A stretch of DNA of 64,000 nt from Aeromicrobium fastidiosum (GTDB lineage Bacteria; Actinomycetota; Actinomycetes; Propionibacteriales; Nocardioidaceae): positions 1,116,001 through 1,180,000 of the forward strand of contig NZ_JAGIOG010000001.1 in the NCBI RefSeq assembly GCF_017876595.1. The letters run 5' to 3'. Each line of letters opens with the position of its first letter. Positions within the stretch are counted from its first letter, which is position 1. The position numbers and the translations under genes were made by a program. Below, piece after piece: positions 7,907 to 17,829 of this stretch. Below the pieces are notes generated by a model, which did no database searches, was not told the DNA's origin, and saw nothing but the letters and a program-made list of their open reading frames with translations.

Positions 7907-8854
7907 TCAGCTCGGGCGCTGGGCCTCGAGCTCGCGCTGGACGTGCTGCCGGGCGGGGTTGTCGCGGCTCGCCGCCCGCCACAGCGAGCTGACCCGGCGC
8001 CGCGGCGTCGGGTCGACGACCGGGACGCTCCTGACCCGGGGCGGCAGCGGCGTCCGTCCGAGCCGCGGCACCAGCGCGACCGCCACACCGTGCTCGACCA
8101 TCGAGACGTGGGTCGCGTACGAGCCGTCGAAGTAGTGGATGTCGGGACGCTCGCCGTGCATCGCGAACATCTGCACGAGCCACTCGTGGCAGATCGTCCC
8201 CGCCGGCGTCGCCACCCAGCGGTCGCCGAGGAGGTCGAGCGGCGTGACGGAGTCGCGCTGCGCCAGCGGGTGGTCGAACGGCACGAGCACGTCGACGACG
8301 TCGACGAACAGCTCATGCCGTTCGAGCGTGGCGGGGACGTCGAGCGGCAGGGTGTTCCAGTCGTGGACGATCGCGAGATCGGCCCCGCCACGCTCGACCA
8401 GCGTGACGCTCTCGCGTGGATCGGACTCCACCACCGTGACGTCCAGGTCGGGGGCGCTCGAGCGCAGACTTGCCAGCAGGGGCGCGACCACGCCGTGCGA
8501 GGCGGTCGAGAACGAGGCGATGCGGAACGTGCCGCGCAGCTCCTCGGCGCCGCCGATCGCGATGTTCTCGACCTGCTCCAGGTCGAGCAGCAGCGTCGAG
8601 CCGCGCTCGGCGAGGAGGCGGCCGCGCTCGGTCAGGATGACGCTGCGGCCGACCCGTTCGAGCATGGGCGAACGGCTCTGGCGCTCGAGCTTCTTGATCT
8701 GCTGCGAGACGGCCGACGGGGTGAAGCCGAGGGAGTCCGCAGCCCCGACGATGCTGCCGTGGTCGCGGACGGCGATCAGGGCGCGCAGGGCAGCAAGATC
8801 GATCACGGGCAGGTCACCATGAAGCGACACTACCGTGTTGGCGGTAGAAGACAT
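7907..8854 (-). CDS. LysR-family regulator
   Basis: A LysR regulator of up to 315 aa. The winged helix spans about residues 18-78 (AALRALIAVRDHGSIVGAA, then FTPSAVSQQIKKLE), followed by the two-lobe effector domain. Two starts are possible. ATG at 8854 nearly abuts the divergent EamA promoter. GTG at 8830 begins only about eight residues before the conserved helix and would leave the CTACCG/CGGTAG repeat outside the coding region. The shorter form looks more like typical LysR proteins. It probably controls the divergent EamA transporter. Confidence 0.87.
   Translation of the reverse strand: MSSTANTVVSLHGDLPVIDLAALRALIAVRDHGSIVGAADSLGFTPSAVSQQIKKLERQSRSPMLERVGRSVILTERGRLLAERGSTLLLDLEQVENIAIGGAEELRGTFRIASFSTASHGVVAPLLASLRSSAPDLDVTVVESDPRESVTLVERGGADLAIVHDWNTLPLDVPATLERHELFVDVVDVLVPFDHPLAQRDSVTPLDLLGDRWVATPAGTICHEWLVQMFAMHGERPDIHYFDGSYATHVSMVEHGVAVALVPRLGRTPLPPRVRSVPVVDPTPRRRVSSLWRAASRDNPARQHVQRELEAQRPS
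8830..8847. promoter_or_regulatory. Inverted repeat near the LysR start
   Basis: CTACCG-N6-CGGTAG is a perfect 6-bp inverted repeat containing a T-N11-A core, the general shape of LysR binding sites. It lies 46-63 bp before the EamA start and inside or just upstream of the LysR coding region, depending on the start used. Confidence 0.5.
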
Positions 8855-8892
8855 TGCTGGTGCTTCACCATCTCACCGACGACACTGGAACC

Positions 8893-9813
8893 ATGAACCT
8901 CAAGCACGGTCTCCTCGCCGTCCTCGTGATGCTGCTGTGGGGTGCCAACTTCGTGGTGATCGACGAGGGGCTCGACGGCGTCCCGCCGCTGCTGTTCCTC
9001 GCGATGCGGTTCGTCCTGGTCGCGGTGCCGCTGGTGTTCTTCGTGCCGAGACCGGCGGCGTCGTGGCAGGCCGTCGTGGCGGTCGGGACGTTCATGAGCC
9101 TCGGCCAGTTCAGCCTGCTCTACATCTCCCTCGACCTCGGGATGCCCGCCGGTCTCGCGTCCCTCGTGCTGCAGGCCCAGGTGATCTTCACGATCGTCAT
9201 CGCGGCCGCCGTCATCAAGGAGGTGCCGACCCGCCGCCAGGTGATCGGTGCCGTGCTCGGCACGGCGGGTCTCACGCTGGTGGTCCTCGCTCACGGAGCC
9301 TCCGCGCCGCTCCTGCCCGTGCTGGTCATGCTGGGTGCGGCCCTGTCGTGGGCGACCGGCAACGTCATCGCCCGCAGCGCCGGGGTGCAGTCGGGGTTCT
9401 CGATGGTCGTGTGGTCGGCGCTCGTCGTCCCGGTGCCCGCGTTCGTCCTGTCGCTGCTCGTCGACGGTGGCGACGAGGTCGTCCACTCGCTGACCCACCT
9501 GTCGGGCATCGCGATCGCCAGCACGGCCTACACGGCCGTCGGCGCGTCGCTCATCGGCTACGGCATCTGGAACTCGCTGCTCGCGCGGTACCCCGCGAGC
9601 GCGGTCGTCCCGTTCGTGCTGCTGGTGCCGGTCGTCGGCATCGCGACCGCGTGGATCGTGCAGGACGAGGTGCCGTCGACGCTGGAGGTCGTCGGGGGTG
9701 TCGTGATGCTCGCCGGCGTCGCGGCGGCGACGATCAGCCGCCGCCGGGGCGTCACGCCAGCAGGGCCGCTCGCGCCATCCGAGCCAGTCGGGACGCCATC
9801 GACGACTCGCTGA
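8893..9813 (+). CDS. EamA/DMT-family transporter
   Basis: A 306-aa drug/metabolite transporter with about ten membrane segments and two EamA repeats, as in the amino-acid exporter YdcO/RhaT-like group. The first half contains LLWGANFVVIDEGLDG, the typical EamA helix 1-2 pattern; the second repeat begins at ALSWATGNVIAR. The ATG at 8893 is used because translation from a TTG at 8854 would overlap the divergent promoter. The 3' end overlaps the 3' end of the convergent TetR gene by 62 bp, and the last residues are hydrophilic. The exported metabolite is unknown. Confidence 0.88.
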   Translation: MNLKHGLLAVLVMLLWGANFVVIDEGLDGVPPLLFLAMRFVLVAVPLVFFVPRPAASWQAVVAVGTFMSLGQFSLLYISLDLGMPAGLASLVLQAQVIFTIVIAAAVIKEVPTRRQVIGAVLGTAGLTLVVLAHGASAPLLPVLVMLGAALSWATGNVIARSAGVQSGFSMVVWSALVVPVPAFVLSLLVDGGDEVVHSLTHLSGIAIASTAYTAVGASLIGYGIWNSLLARYPASAVVPFVLLVPVVGIATAWIVQDEVPSTLEVVGGVVMLAGVAAATISRRRGVTPAGPLAPSEPVGTPSTTR

Positions 9814-10303
9814 TGCGGGCGCTGTGCGGGGTCGAGTTGATGAGCCCGAACGTGGCCTGGACGGCGGCGCGCGCCTCGGCTGCGTCGAGGTCGTCCCTCA
9901 GGTGCTGGACGGTGTCGACCCAGATGTCGACGTAGGCCAGCTGCAGCGCCCGCACCTCGCGGCGTCCGTCGGCCTCGAGATTGGCCCACTCGCGCTCCTG
10001 GATGACGATCAGCGCGGGGTGCGCCAGCGCGAACTCGGTGTGCCAGTCGATGAGGGCGGCCAGGGCCTCGTCGGCGCTCCGGGCGTTCTCCGAGCGGGAG
10101 CGGCCCTCGGCCAGCAGCCGCTCGCTGATCGAGATCAGCGACTGCGTGAGGATGTCGCCCTTGCCCGCGAAGTGCTTGTAGAGCGCGGGGCCGGAGATGC
10201 CGCAGGCGCTGCCGATGTCGTGCACCGACACCCCGTGGAACCCCCGCTCGGCGAACAGGGTCGCGGCGGTGTCGAGGATCTGCTCTCGCCGGGTCGTCGT
10301 CAC
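9752..10303 (-). CDS. TetR-family regulator of the leucine-catabolism block
   Basis: A 183-aa TetR regulator. The helix-turn-helix (VSVHDIGSACGISGPALYKH) lies at about residues 26-45. The favoured start is GTG at 10303: TACACT (10315-10310) is a -10 with a 6-nt gap, giving a leaderless mRNA, and the protein then opens with TTTRREQILDTAA. It is divergent from the methylcrotonyl-CoA carboxylase genes with an inverted repeat between them, so it probably senses an acyl-CoA intermediate. Its 3' end overlaps the convergent EamA gene by 62 bp. Confidence 0.87.
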   Translation of the reverse strand: MTTTRREQILDTAATLFAERGFHGVSVHDIGSACGISGPALYKHFAGKGDILTQSLISISERLLAEGRSRSENARSADEALAALIDWHTEFALAHPALIVIQEREWANLEADGRREVRALQLAYVDIWVDTVQHLRDDLDAAEARAAVQATFGLINSTPHSARISESSMASRLARMARAALLA

Positions 10304-10309
10304 CCCCAC

Positions 10310-10355
10310 AGTGTAGCGGCGCAGGTTAACAACCATTAACCACATCTGCTAGTGT
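10310..10355. promoter_or_regulatory. Operator and divergent promoters for TetR and carboxylase genes
   Basis: GGTTAA-N6-TTAACC (10324-10341) is a perfect inverted repeat. It overlaps the proposed -35 TTAACA (10326-10331) of the carboxylase promoter, whose -10 is TAGTGT (10350-10355) after an 18-bp spacer; the ATG follows 6 nt later. On the other strand TACACT (10315-10310) serves the TetR gene. One repressor dimer could silence both promoters. Confidence 0.75.
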
Positions 10356-10361
10356 CGCAGC

Positions 10362-11921
10362 ATGCGAGAACTCGTCGAACAGCTGCGTGAACGCCTGGCC
10401 GTCGCCCGTCGCGGCGGCAACCAGGCGGCCCGCGAGCGACACGTCTCCCGCGGCAAGCTGCTGCCCCGCGAGCGCATCGACCGGCTGCTCGACCCCGGCT
10501 CGCCGTTCCTCGAGATCGGCGCGCTGGCCGCGTACGGCATGTACGGCACAGGCAGCGACGACGTCCACGCCGTGCCGAGTGCGGGCATCGTCACGGGCAT
10601 CGGACGCGTCAGCGGCCGCGAGTGCGTCATCGTCGCCAACGACGCCACCGTCAAGGGCGGCACGTACTTCCCGATGACGGTCAAGAAGCACCTGCGCGCC
10701 CAGGCGATCGCCCAGGAGAACCACCTGCCCTGCGTGTACCTCGTCGAGTCGGGCGGCGCGTTCCTGCCGATGCAGGACGAGGTGTTCCCCGACCGCGACG
10801 ACTTCGGCCGCATCTTCTTCAACCAGGCGCAGATGTCGTCGATGCTCATCCCGCAGGTCGCCGCCGTCATGGGCTCGTGCACCGCGGGCGGGGCCTACGT
10901 GCCGGCGATGAGCGACGAGACCGTCATCGTCAAGGATCAGGGCACGATCTTCCTGGCCGGACCGCCCCTCGTGAAGGCCGCGACCGGCGAGGTCGTGTCG
11001 GCCGAGGACCTCGGCGGTGGTGACGTGCACGCCCGCACGTCCGGCGTCGTCGACCACCTCGCCGACGACGACGACCACGCGCTGCAGATCGTCCGGTCGA
11101 TCGTCGGGACGCTCGAGCGTCCGACCAGCGAGCCTCCGCCGCACGAGCCCCTCCCGCCGCGCGAGGACCCCGAGACGCTGTACGACGTCGTGCCGGTCGA
11201 CGGTCGCACCCCCTACGACGTGCGCGAGGTCATCCGACGCCTCGTCGACGACTCGCGCCTCCACGAGTTCAAGCCGCTGTACGGCGAGACGCTGGTGTGC
11301 GGCTTCGCCCGCATCGAGGGCTATCCCGTCGCGATCGTCGCCAACAACGGCATCCTGTTCAGCGAGTCTGCGCTCAAGGGCGCGCACTTCGTCGAGCTCG
11401 CCAACCAGCGCGGCGTCCCCCTGGTGTTCCTGCAGAACATCACGGGGTTCATGGTCGGCCAGGAGTACGAGAACCGCGGCATCGCCAAGGACGGCGCGAA
11501 GCTCGTCACAGCGGTCGCGTCGTCGGTCGTCCCGAAGTTCACGGTCGTGATCGGCGGCTCCTACGGTGCCGGCAACTACGGCATGTGCGGCCGGGCCTAC
11601 GACCCGCGGTTCCTGTGGATGTGGCCCAACGCCAAGATCTCGGTGATGGGCGGTGAGCAGGCCGCGGCGGTGCTCGCGACGGTCAAGCGCGACGGCATGG
11701 AGACGCGCGGCGAGCAGTGGTCGGCCGACGACGAGACCGCGTTCCGGGCACCGATCCGGGAGCAGTTCGACGACCAGGGATCGGCCTACTACTCCACCGC
11801 TCGGCTGTGGGACGACGGCATCATCGACCCCGTCGACACCCGGCGCGTCCTGGCGATGGGGCTGCAGGTGGCCACCGCCGTGCCGACGCCCGAGCCCCGC
11901 TTCAGCATGTTCAGGATGTGA
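10362..11921 (+). CDS. Methylcrotonyl-CoA carboxylase beta (carboxyltransferase) subunit
   Basis: A 519-aa biotin-dependent carboxyltransferase. It transfers CO2 from carboxybiotin to 3-methylcrotonyl-CoA in leucine degradation. The N-half carries acyl-CoA and oxyanion elements ([36 protein letters not shown]); the C-half carries the biotin site ([41 protein letters not shown]). The [13 protein letters not shown] pattern and the ending FSMFRM favour MCC-beta over propionyl-CoA carboxylase. The gene is leaderless from TAGTGT, under the divergent TetR, and 4 bp upstream of the alpha subunit, with HMG-CoA lyase next. This context supports the leucine assignment. Confidence 0.9.
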   Translation: MRELVEQLRERLAVARRGGNQAARERHVSRGKLLPRERIDRLLDPGSPFLEIGALAAYGMYGTGSDDVHAVPSAGIVTGIGRVSGRECVIVANDATVKGGTYFPMTVKKHLRAQAIAQENHLPCVYLVESGGAFLPMQDEVFPDRDDFGRIFFNQAQMSSMLIPQVAAVMGSCTAGGAYVPAMSDETVIVKDQGTIFLAGPPLVKAATGEVVSAEDLGGGDVHARTSGVVDHLADDDDHALQIVRSIVGTLERPTSEPPPHEPLPPREDPETLYDVVPVDGRTPYDVREVIRRLVDDSRLHEFKPLYGETLVCGFARIEGYPVAIVANNGILFSESALKGAHFVELANQRGVPLVFLQNITGFMVGQEYENRGIAKDGAKLVTAVASSVVPKFTVVIGGSYGAGNYGMCGRAYDPRFLWMWPNAKISVMGGEQAAAVLATVKRDGMETRGEQWSADDETAFRAPIREQFDDQGSAYYSTARLWDDGIIDPVDTRRVLAMGLQVATAVPTPEPRFSMFRM

Positions 11922-11925
11922 CCGG

Positions 11926-13788
<1,863 letters not shown>

Positions 13789-13829
13789 CCCGCGGCCTCG
13801 ATCGCGAGTCCCGCTGGGTCCGCGAGCCC

Positions 13830-13912
13830 CGCGAGTGGCGCAGTCTCGCGATTCTGGGACGGCGTGTCGCGCGAGATTGCGCCACTCAGGGCCCGGTTTG
13901 CGCCACTCGCGC
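13830..13912. repeat. Intergenic palindromic repeat family 1, copy A
   Basis: An 83-bp element between the carboxylase and lyase genes. GAGTGGCGCAGTCTCGCG (13833-13850) pairs with 13870-13887 at 17 of 18 positions, and a further GCGCCACTCGCG closes the element. The loop holds TTCTGGGACGGCG (13852-13864), which recurs inverted in copy B. RNA from either strand would fold strongly. Confidence 0.8.
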
Positions 13913-13945
13913 GACGGTGGCCGGCCCGGCCGCTGGGACGTCCGC

Positions 13946-14869
13946 ATGATCCGGCCGATGGTGGTCCGCGATCCGGCGCTCCCGTCTGCGGTGACGATCT
14001 ACGAGGTCGGTCCGCGGGACGGGCTGCAGAACGAGTCCGCGATCGTCCCGGTCGACGTCAAGGTCGAGTTCATCGGACGCCTGATGGCCGCGGGCCTGCC
14101 GGTCGTCGAGACGACGAGCTTTGTCCACCCGAGGTGGGTGCCGCAGCTGGCCGACGCCGCCGAGGTGATCGCGCGCCTGCGGCTCGACGGCCCGACGCCG
14201 CTGCCCGTGCTGGTGCCCAACGAACGTGGACTCGACCGGGCGCTCGAGGCCGGTGCCCGGCACATCGCGATCTTCGCCAGTGCCACCGAGACCTTCGCCC
14301 TCAAGAACCTCAACTCGACGCTCGACGACCAGATGACGATGTTCGAGCCCGTGGTGCGACGGGCACGCGACGCCGGCGTCGACGTGCGGGCCTACGTCTC
14401 GATGTGCTTCGGCGATCCGTGGGAGGGTGCCGTCGACGTCGACCAGGTCGTCGACGTCGGGCGCCGGCTGCTCGACCTTGGCGCGTCCCAGCTGTCGATC
14501 GGCGACACGATCGGGGTCGGCACGGCGGGTCATGTGCAAACGCTCGTTCGGGCGTTCGAGGCCGCCGGCACGGACGCCGCGTCGTTGGCGATGCACTTCC
14601 ACGACACCTACGGTCAGGCCCTCGCCAATGCGCACGCCGCGTTGCAGGTCGGCATCACGACGTTCGACGCCTCGGCCGGTGGGCTGGGTGGGTGCCCGTA
14701 CGCCGAGAGCGCGACCGGCAACCTGGCCACCGAGGACCTCGTCTGGATGCTCGACGGTCTCGGCATCGATCACGGCGTCGACCTGGCATCGCTCGTCGAG
14801 ACCTCGGTCTGGATGTCCAAGGTGCTCGGCAAGGAACCGGCCAGCGCCGTCGTCCGCGCCCTGCGGTGA
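13946..14869 (+). CDS. Hydroxymethylglutaryl-CoA lyase
   Basis: A 307-aa HMG-CoA lyase, the last step of leucine breakdown, giving acetoacetate and acetyl-CoA. The TIM-barrel residues are present: GPRDGLQNE with the catalytic Arg-Asp, VETTSFVHPRWVPQ, the metal histidines in HFHDTYGQ, and the flexible loop cysteine in GGLGGCPYA. An alternative ATG lies 12 bp downstream at 13958; neither has a strong ribosome site. It follows the carboxylase alpha gene after a 157-bp gap that holds repeat copy A. Isovaleryl-CoA dehydrogenase and methylglutaconyl-CoA hydratase are not in this block. Confidence 0.92.
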   Translation: MIRPMVVRDPALPSAVTIYEVGPRDGLQNESAIVPVDVKVEFIGRLMAAGLPVVETTSFVHPRWVPQLADAAEVIARLRLDGPTPLPVLVPNERGLDRALEAGARHIAIFASATETFALKNLNSTLDDQMTMFEPVVRRARDAGVDVRAYVSMCFGDPWEGAVDVDQVVDVGRRLLDLGASQLSIGDTIGVGTAGHVQTLVRAFEAAGTDAASLAMHFHDTYGQALANAHAALQVGITTFDASAGGLGGCPYAESATGNLATEDLVWMLDGLGIDHGVDLASLVETSVWMSKVLGKEPASAVVRALR

Positions 14870-14875
14870 CCCCCT

Positions 14876-14957
14876 CGCGAGTGGTGCGTTTCGGCACCTG
14901 AGTGGTGCGCCTTGGTCAGACGCGCCGTCCCAGAACGTCCACACCGCACCACTCGCG
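14876..14957. repeat. Intergenic palindromic repeat family 1, copy B (inverted)
   Basis: An 82-bp element between the convergent lyase and EcsC genes. CGCGAGTGGTGCG (14876-14888) pairs perfectly with CGCACCACTCGCG (14945-14957). A second GAGTGGTGCG lies at 14900-14909, and CGCCGTCCCAGAA (14923-14935) is the exact reverse complement of the copy A loop. Read on the opposite strand, copy A aligns with copy B along its whole length. Confidence 0.8.
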
Positions 14958-14973
14958 GTTCCGCCAGGGCGGG

Positions 14974-15645
14974 CTAGGAGCGGCGGCGGTCCTTGAGCTC
15001 GTCGGCCGCGAACGAGCCGATCTGCCACGTCGCCCACGCGTCGCTCGAACCGCCGACGGCACCGCCGAGGAACGGCACCCGCCGCCCGATCATCGTGACG
15101 GCCCGGCGTCCCGCCGTCCGCCCCACGAGCTCGGACGTGACCTCGCGTGACAGTCGCTCGTCGAGGACGGGGTCGTGCACGGGGGACGTCGCCAACGCCA
15201 TCGGCGACGACGGCAGCCGGTGCTTCTTGACCAGCGCCCTGACGGCGTCCTCGCCCAGCATGCAGGCCAAGATGGCGTTGCGGACCCGCGGATCGTGCAG
15301 GTCGTAGCCCCGCAGGTGCGCGATGCCGGCGACGAGGTGGCACTGCACGATCGTCACGCCGGCGACGTTGGCCGGGACGGCGACCGCCGCGGTGGCCAGA
15401 CCGCCCAGGTTGGTCACGAACCCTTGCGCACCGGCGAGGCCCGTGTGCAGGCGCATGAGCGACGAGATGGCCTTCTCGACGTCGCCGTCCGCGTCGACGA
15501 GCTTGCTGTCGGCCGACGCCGCCGCGGAACGCAGCGGCCCGACGCCGTCGATCGCCTTGTCGAGCACCGTCCGGACGTATCCGGAGGCGACCTTGGGGGC
15601 CAGCTTCGAGCTGGCGGAGGTGGCGACACTGCGGCGAAGACCCAT
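14974..15645 (-). CDS. EcsC family protein
   Basis: A 223-aa protein that I place in the EcsC family. The family is named after a Bacillus protein linked to an ABC transporter and has unknown biochemical function. Supporting stretches are the Ala/Val-rich AVPANVAGVTIVQCHLVAGI and AHLRGYDLHDPRVRNAILAC, followed by the GRRVPFLGGAVGG loop. There may be one or two membrane-associated helices (about 80-110). The start at 15645 is supported by TATGCT (15658-15653) and a 7-nt gap. It is convergent with the lyase and divergent from the phosphotransferase. Confidence 0.75.
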   Translation of the reverse strand: MGLRRSVATSASSKLAPKVASGYVRTVLDKAIDGVGPLRSAAASADSKLVDADGDVEKAISSLMRLHTGLAGAQGFVTNLGGLATAAVAVPANVAGVTIVQCHLVAGIAHLRGYDLHDPRVRNAILACMLGEDAVRALVKKHRLPSSPMALATSPVHDPVLDERLSREVTSELVGRTAGRRAVTMIGRRVPFLGGAVGGSSDAWATWQIGSFAADELKDRRRS

Positions 15646-15732
15646 GACGTCCAGCATAGGAGCGAAGACCCCGCCCGGCTCCCTGAGTGCGAGAACCCCC
15701 CGGAGGCCGTCCCTGCGCCTACGCTGGGCCTC

Positions 15733-16689
15733 ATGGGTCGCCCGTTCTCCGAGCGTGTCGCGCACGACGACTGGCGGCGCGAGGCCGAGCGGTGGGCGCG
15801 CGACGCGCTCGCCGACCGCGGCGTCGAGGTCACCGGCGAGATCGAGCAGCCCCGCATCCGGCCGTGGTCGACGCAGCTGACCGTGCCGACGGACGCCGGC
15901 CGCGTCTGGTTCAAGGCCAACTGCATGTCGATGTCGTTCGAGCCGGCGCTGCAGGTCGAGCTGGCCGGGCTCGCCCCCGACACCGTCGACGCACCCGTCG
16001 CCGTCGACCTCGACCGCGGGTGGATGCTGACGGCAGACCGCGGAGCGACCCTCGGCGACAGCACCTCGCCGACGGTCGCCGACTGGCAGCAGGTGCTGCG
16101 CCGGGCCGCAGACCTGCAGCGCAGCGCGGCCGGCGCGGAGCAGGCGCTGCTCGGCGCGGGTCTGCCCGACTGCCGGCCGTCCACGGTCGTCGACCGGCTC
16201 GACCGCTTCGTGCACGTGCTGTCGGGCCTGCCGCGCGAGCATCCTGCCCACGTGTCGGAGAGCCTGCGCGACGACCTCCTCGCGGCCCGCCCCCGCGTGG
16301 TCGACGCCGTCGCCGAGCTCGAGGAGTCGTCCCTGCCCACGACGTGGCAGCACGGCGACCTGCACCCGTTCAACGTCTTCGCGGCGGACGGCCGGCTGTT
16401 CGACTTCGGCGACGGGCAGTGGGCGCACGCCGCGGAGCTGCTGATCGTGCCGCACGGCTGGATCGGCCAGCAGGACACGCTCTCGTGGCCCGAGGTCGCC
16501 GAGGCCTACGCCGACGCGTGGCACGTCACGGCCGACGACCTCGCCTCGCAGCTGCGTGCCGCCTCGCTGACCCAGCCGGTCAACCGGACGCTGCTCTGGT
16601 GGCGCTGCCTCGAGGAGGCCACCGCCGCCGAGTGGGACGAGTGGGGCGACGGCGTGCTGCACCACCTGTCGCGGGTGCTCGAGCCGTGA
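15733..16689 (+). CDS. Aminoglycoside phosphotransferase-like (APH) enzyme
   Basis: A 318-aa protein-kinase-like phosphotransferase. The catalytic loop is WQHGDLHPFNVF (brenner motif HGDLHxxN) and the Mg-binding motif is LFDFGDGQ. The N-lobe Lys is probably in RVWFKANC. The family covers antibiotic, choline and metabolite kinases, and nothing here marks a resistance gene. TACGCT (15720-15725) lies 7 nt before the ATG, so the start is leaderless. The stop overlaps the aat start as GTGA, so both are translated from one mRNA. Confidence 0.85.
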   Translation: MGRPFSERVAHDDWRREAERWARDALADRGVEVTGEIEQPRIRPWSTQLTVPTDAGRVWFKANCMSMSFEPALQVELAGLAPDTVDAPVAVDLDRGWMLTADRGATLGDSTSPTVADWQQVLRRAADLQRSAAGAEQALLGAGLPDCRPSTVVDRLDRFVHVLSGLPREHPAHVSESLRDDLLAARPRVVDAVAELEESSLPTTWQHGDLHPFNVFAADGRLFDFGDGQWAHAAELLIVPHGWIGQQDTLSWPEVAEAYADAWHVTADDLASQLRAASLTQPVNRTLLWWRCLEEATAAEWDEWGDGVLHHLSRVLEP

Positions 16690-17339
16690 CGCGCACGCCG
16701 CTTCCGCCCTCGCCGTGGATGTTCGATCCCGACGAGTGGCCGGATGACGACTGCGTCGCGGGTGGGGCCGATCTCGAGCCCGGGACGTTGCTGGAGGCCT
16801 ACCGGCGCGGTGCCTTCCCGATGCCGCACGACCGGGAGCTGCTCTGGTGGTCGCCGATGCGCCGCGGCGTGCTGGTGCCGGACGACATCCGCGTGAGCCG
16901 GTCGCTGGCCCGCTCGGTGCGGCGCTTCACGATGACGCTCGACGAGTCGTTCGAGGAGGTCATCGACGCGTGCGCCGACCCCTCCCGTCCCGGGGCGTGG
17001 ATCGACTCCGACATCCGCGCGGCCTACGTGCGCATGCACGAGCTGGGCTGGGCGCACTCGGTCGAGACCCGCGCCGCCGACGGGACGCTCGTGGGTGGCC
17101 TCTACGGCCTCAGCATCGGCGCGCTGTTCGCGGGGGAGTCGATGTTCCACCGGGCGACGGACGCCTCGAAGGCGGCGCTCGTCGAGCTGGCCCGGCTGGT
17201 CGGTGCGGGCGGGCTGATCGACACGCAGTGGAGCACCCCGCACCTCGCGTCGCTGGGGGTCACGGAGTGGCCGCGCGAGCTCTACCTCGAGCGCATCAAC
17301 GACCTCGTCGACGCTCCTCCGCCAGCCGTCTGGGCCTGA
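16686..17339 (+). CDS. aat: Leucyl/phenylalanyl-tRNA-protein transferase
   Basis: A 217-aa Aat enzyme, which adds Leu or Phe from aminoacyl-tRNA to the N-terminus of proteins with Lys or Arg first, marking them for ClpS/ClpAP-type degradation. Diagnostic segments are LLEAYRRGAFPMP, LLWWSPMRRGVL, GGLYGLSIGALFAGESMFH and DTQWSTPHLASLG. The length is typical. GTG at 16686 overlaps the upstream TGA (GTGA), so translation is coupled to the phosphotransferase. Confidence 0.93.
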   Translation: MTRTPLPPSPWMFDPDEWPDDDCVAGGADLEPGTLLEAYRRGAFPMPHDRELLWWSPMRRGVLVPDDIRVSRSLARSVRRFTMTLDESFEEVIDACADPSRPGAWIDSDIRAAYVRMHELGWAHSVETRAADGTLVGGLYGLSIGALFAGESMFHRATDASKAALVELARLVGAGGLIDTQWSTPHLASLGVTEWPRELYLERINDLVDAPPPAVWA

Positions 17340-17443
17340 TATCACGGCGGAATCACGGCAAGACACGGCGGGGGTGCACGCCGTCATGAGGACCACGTTC
17401 ATAGACTGACTGACGAAAACACCATCACTCACAAGGAGCTTTT

Positions 17444-17722
17444 GTGGCCATCTCACGCAACGACCTCGTCGCTGCCCTCGCTTCGAAGGCCGGCACCAGC
17501 AAGGCCGACGCCGACGCGGTTCTCTCGTCCTTCAGCGAGATCCTCCTCGACTCCGTCGCCAAGGGCGAGAAGGTCTCGATCCCCGGCATCCTCTCGGTCG
17601 AGCGCGTTCCCCGCGCCGCCCGCACGGGTCGCAACCCCTCCACGGGCGAGACGATCGACATCCCCGCCGGCTTCGGCGTGAAGGTCAGCGTCGGCTCGCG
17701 CCTCAAGGCAGCAGCCAAGTAG
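17444..17722 (+). CDS. HU-family nucleoid protein
   Basis: A 92-aa HU-type DNA-bending protein. ISRNDLVAALASKAG opens the dimerising helices, and the DNA arm carries RTGRNPSTGETIDIPA with the intercalating proline. It has no Lys/Ala tail, unlike mycobacterial HupB or streptomycete HupS, so a longer HU may exist elsewhere in the genome. GTG at 17444 is preceded by AAGGAG (17433-17438). TAGACT at 17402-17407 is a likely -10 giving a leader of about 30 nt. Two strong hairpins follow, consistent with an abundant monocistronic mRNA. Confidence 0.95.
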   Translation: MAISRNDLVAALASKAGTSKADADAVLSSFSEILLDSVAKGEKVSIPGILSVERVPRAARTGRNPSTGETIDIPAGFGVKVSVGSRLKAAAK

Positions 17723-17730
17723 TTCACCCC

Positions 17731-17805
17731 CTGTCGGACGTCGGCCCAGCCGGCGTCCGACAGCATCCAGCGACGCCACCGGGCCCACCGCCCGGTGGCG
17801 TCGCT
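17731..17805 (+). terminator. Tandem terminator hairpins after the HU gene
   Basis: Hairpin 1 is CTGTCGGACGTCGGC (17731-17745) against 17749-17763 with one mismatch. Hairpin 2 is AGCGACGCCACCGGGC (17769-17784) against 17790-17805, a perfect 16-bp stem with a 5-nt loop, followed by GCTTCC. They separate the HU and CPBP genes. Confidence 0.9.
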
Positions 17806-17829
17806 GCTTCCACGATGTGAGGATCAGCC

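Noticed and set aside
15733-16689. Antibiotic resistance by the APH-like gene
   Set aside because: The kinase fold alone is shared by many metabolic enzymes, the gene is coupled to aat, and there is no mobile element nearby.
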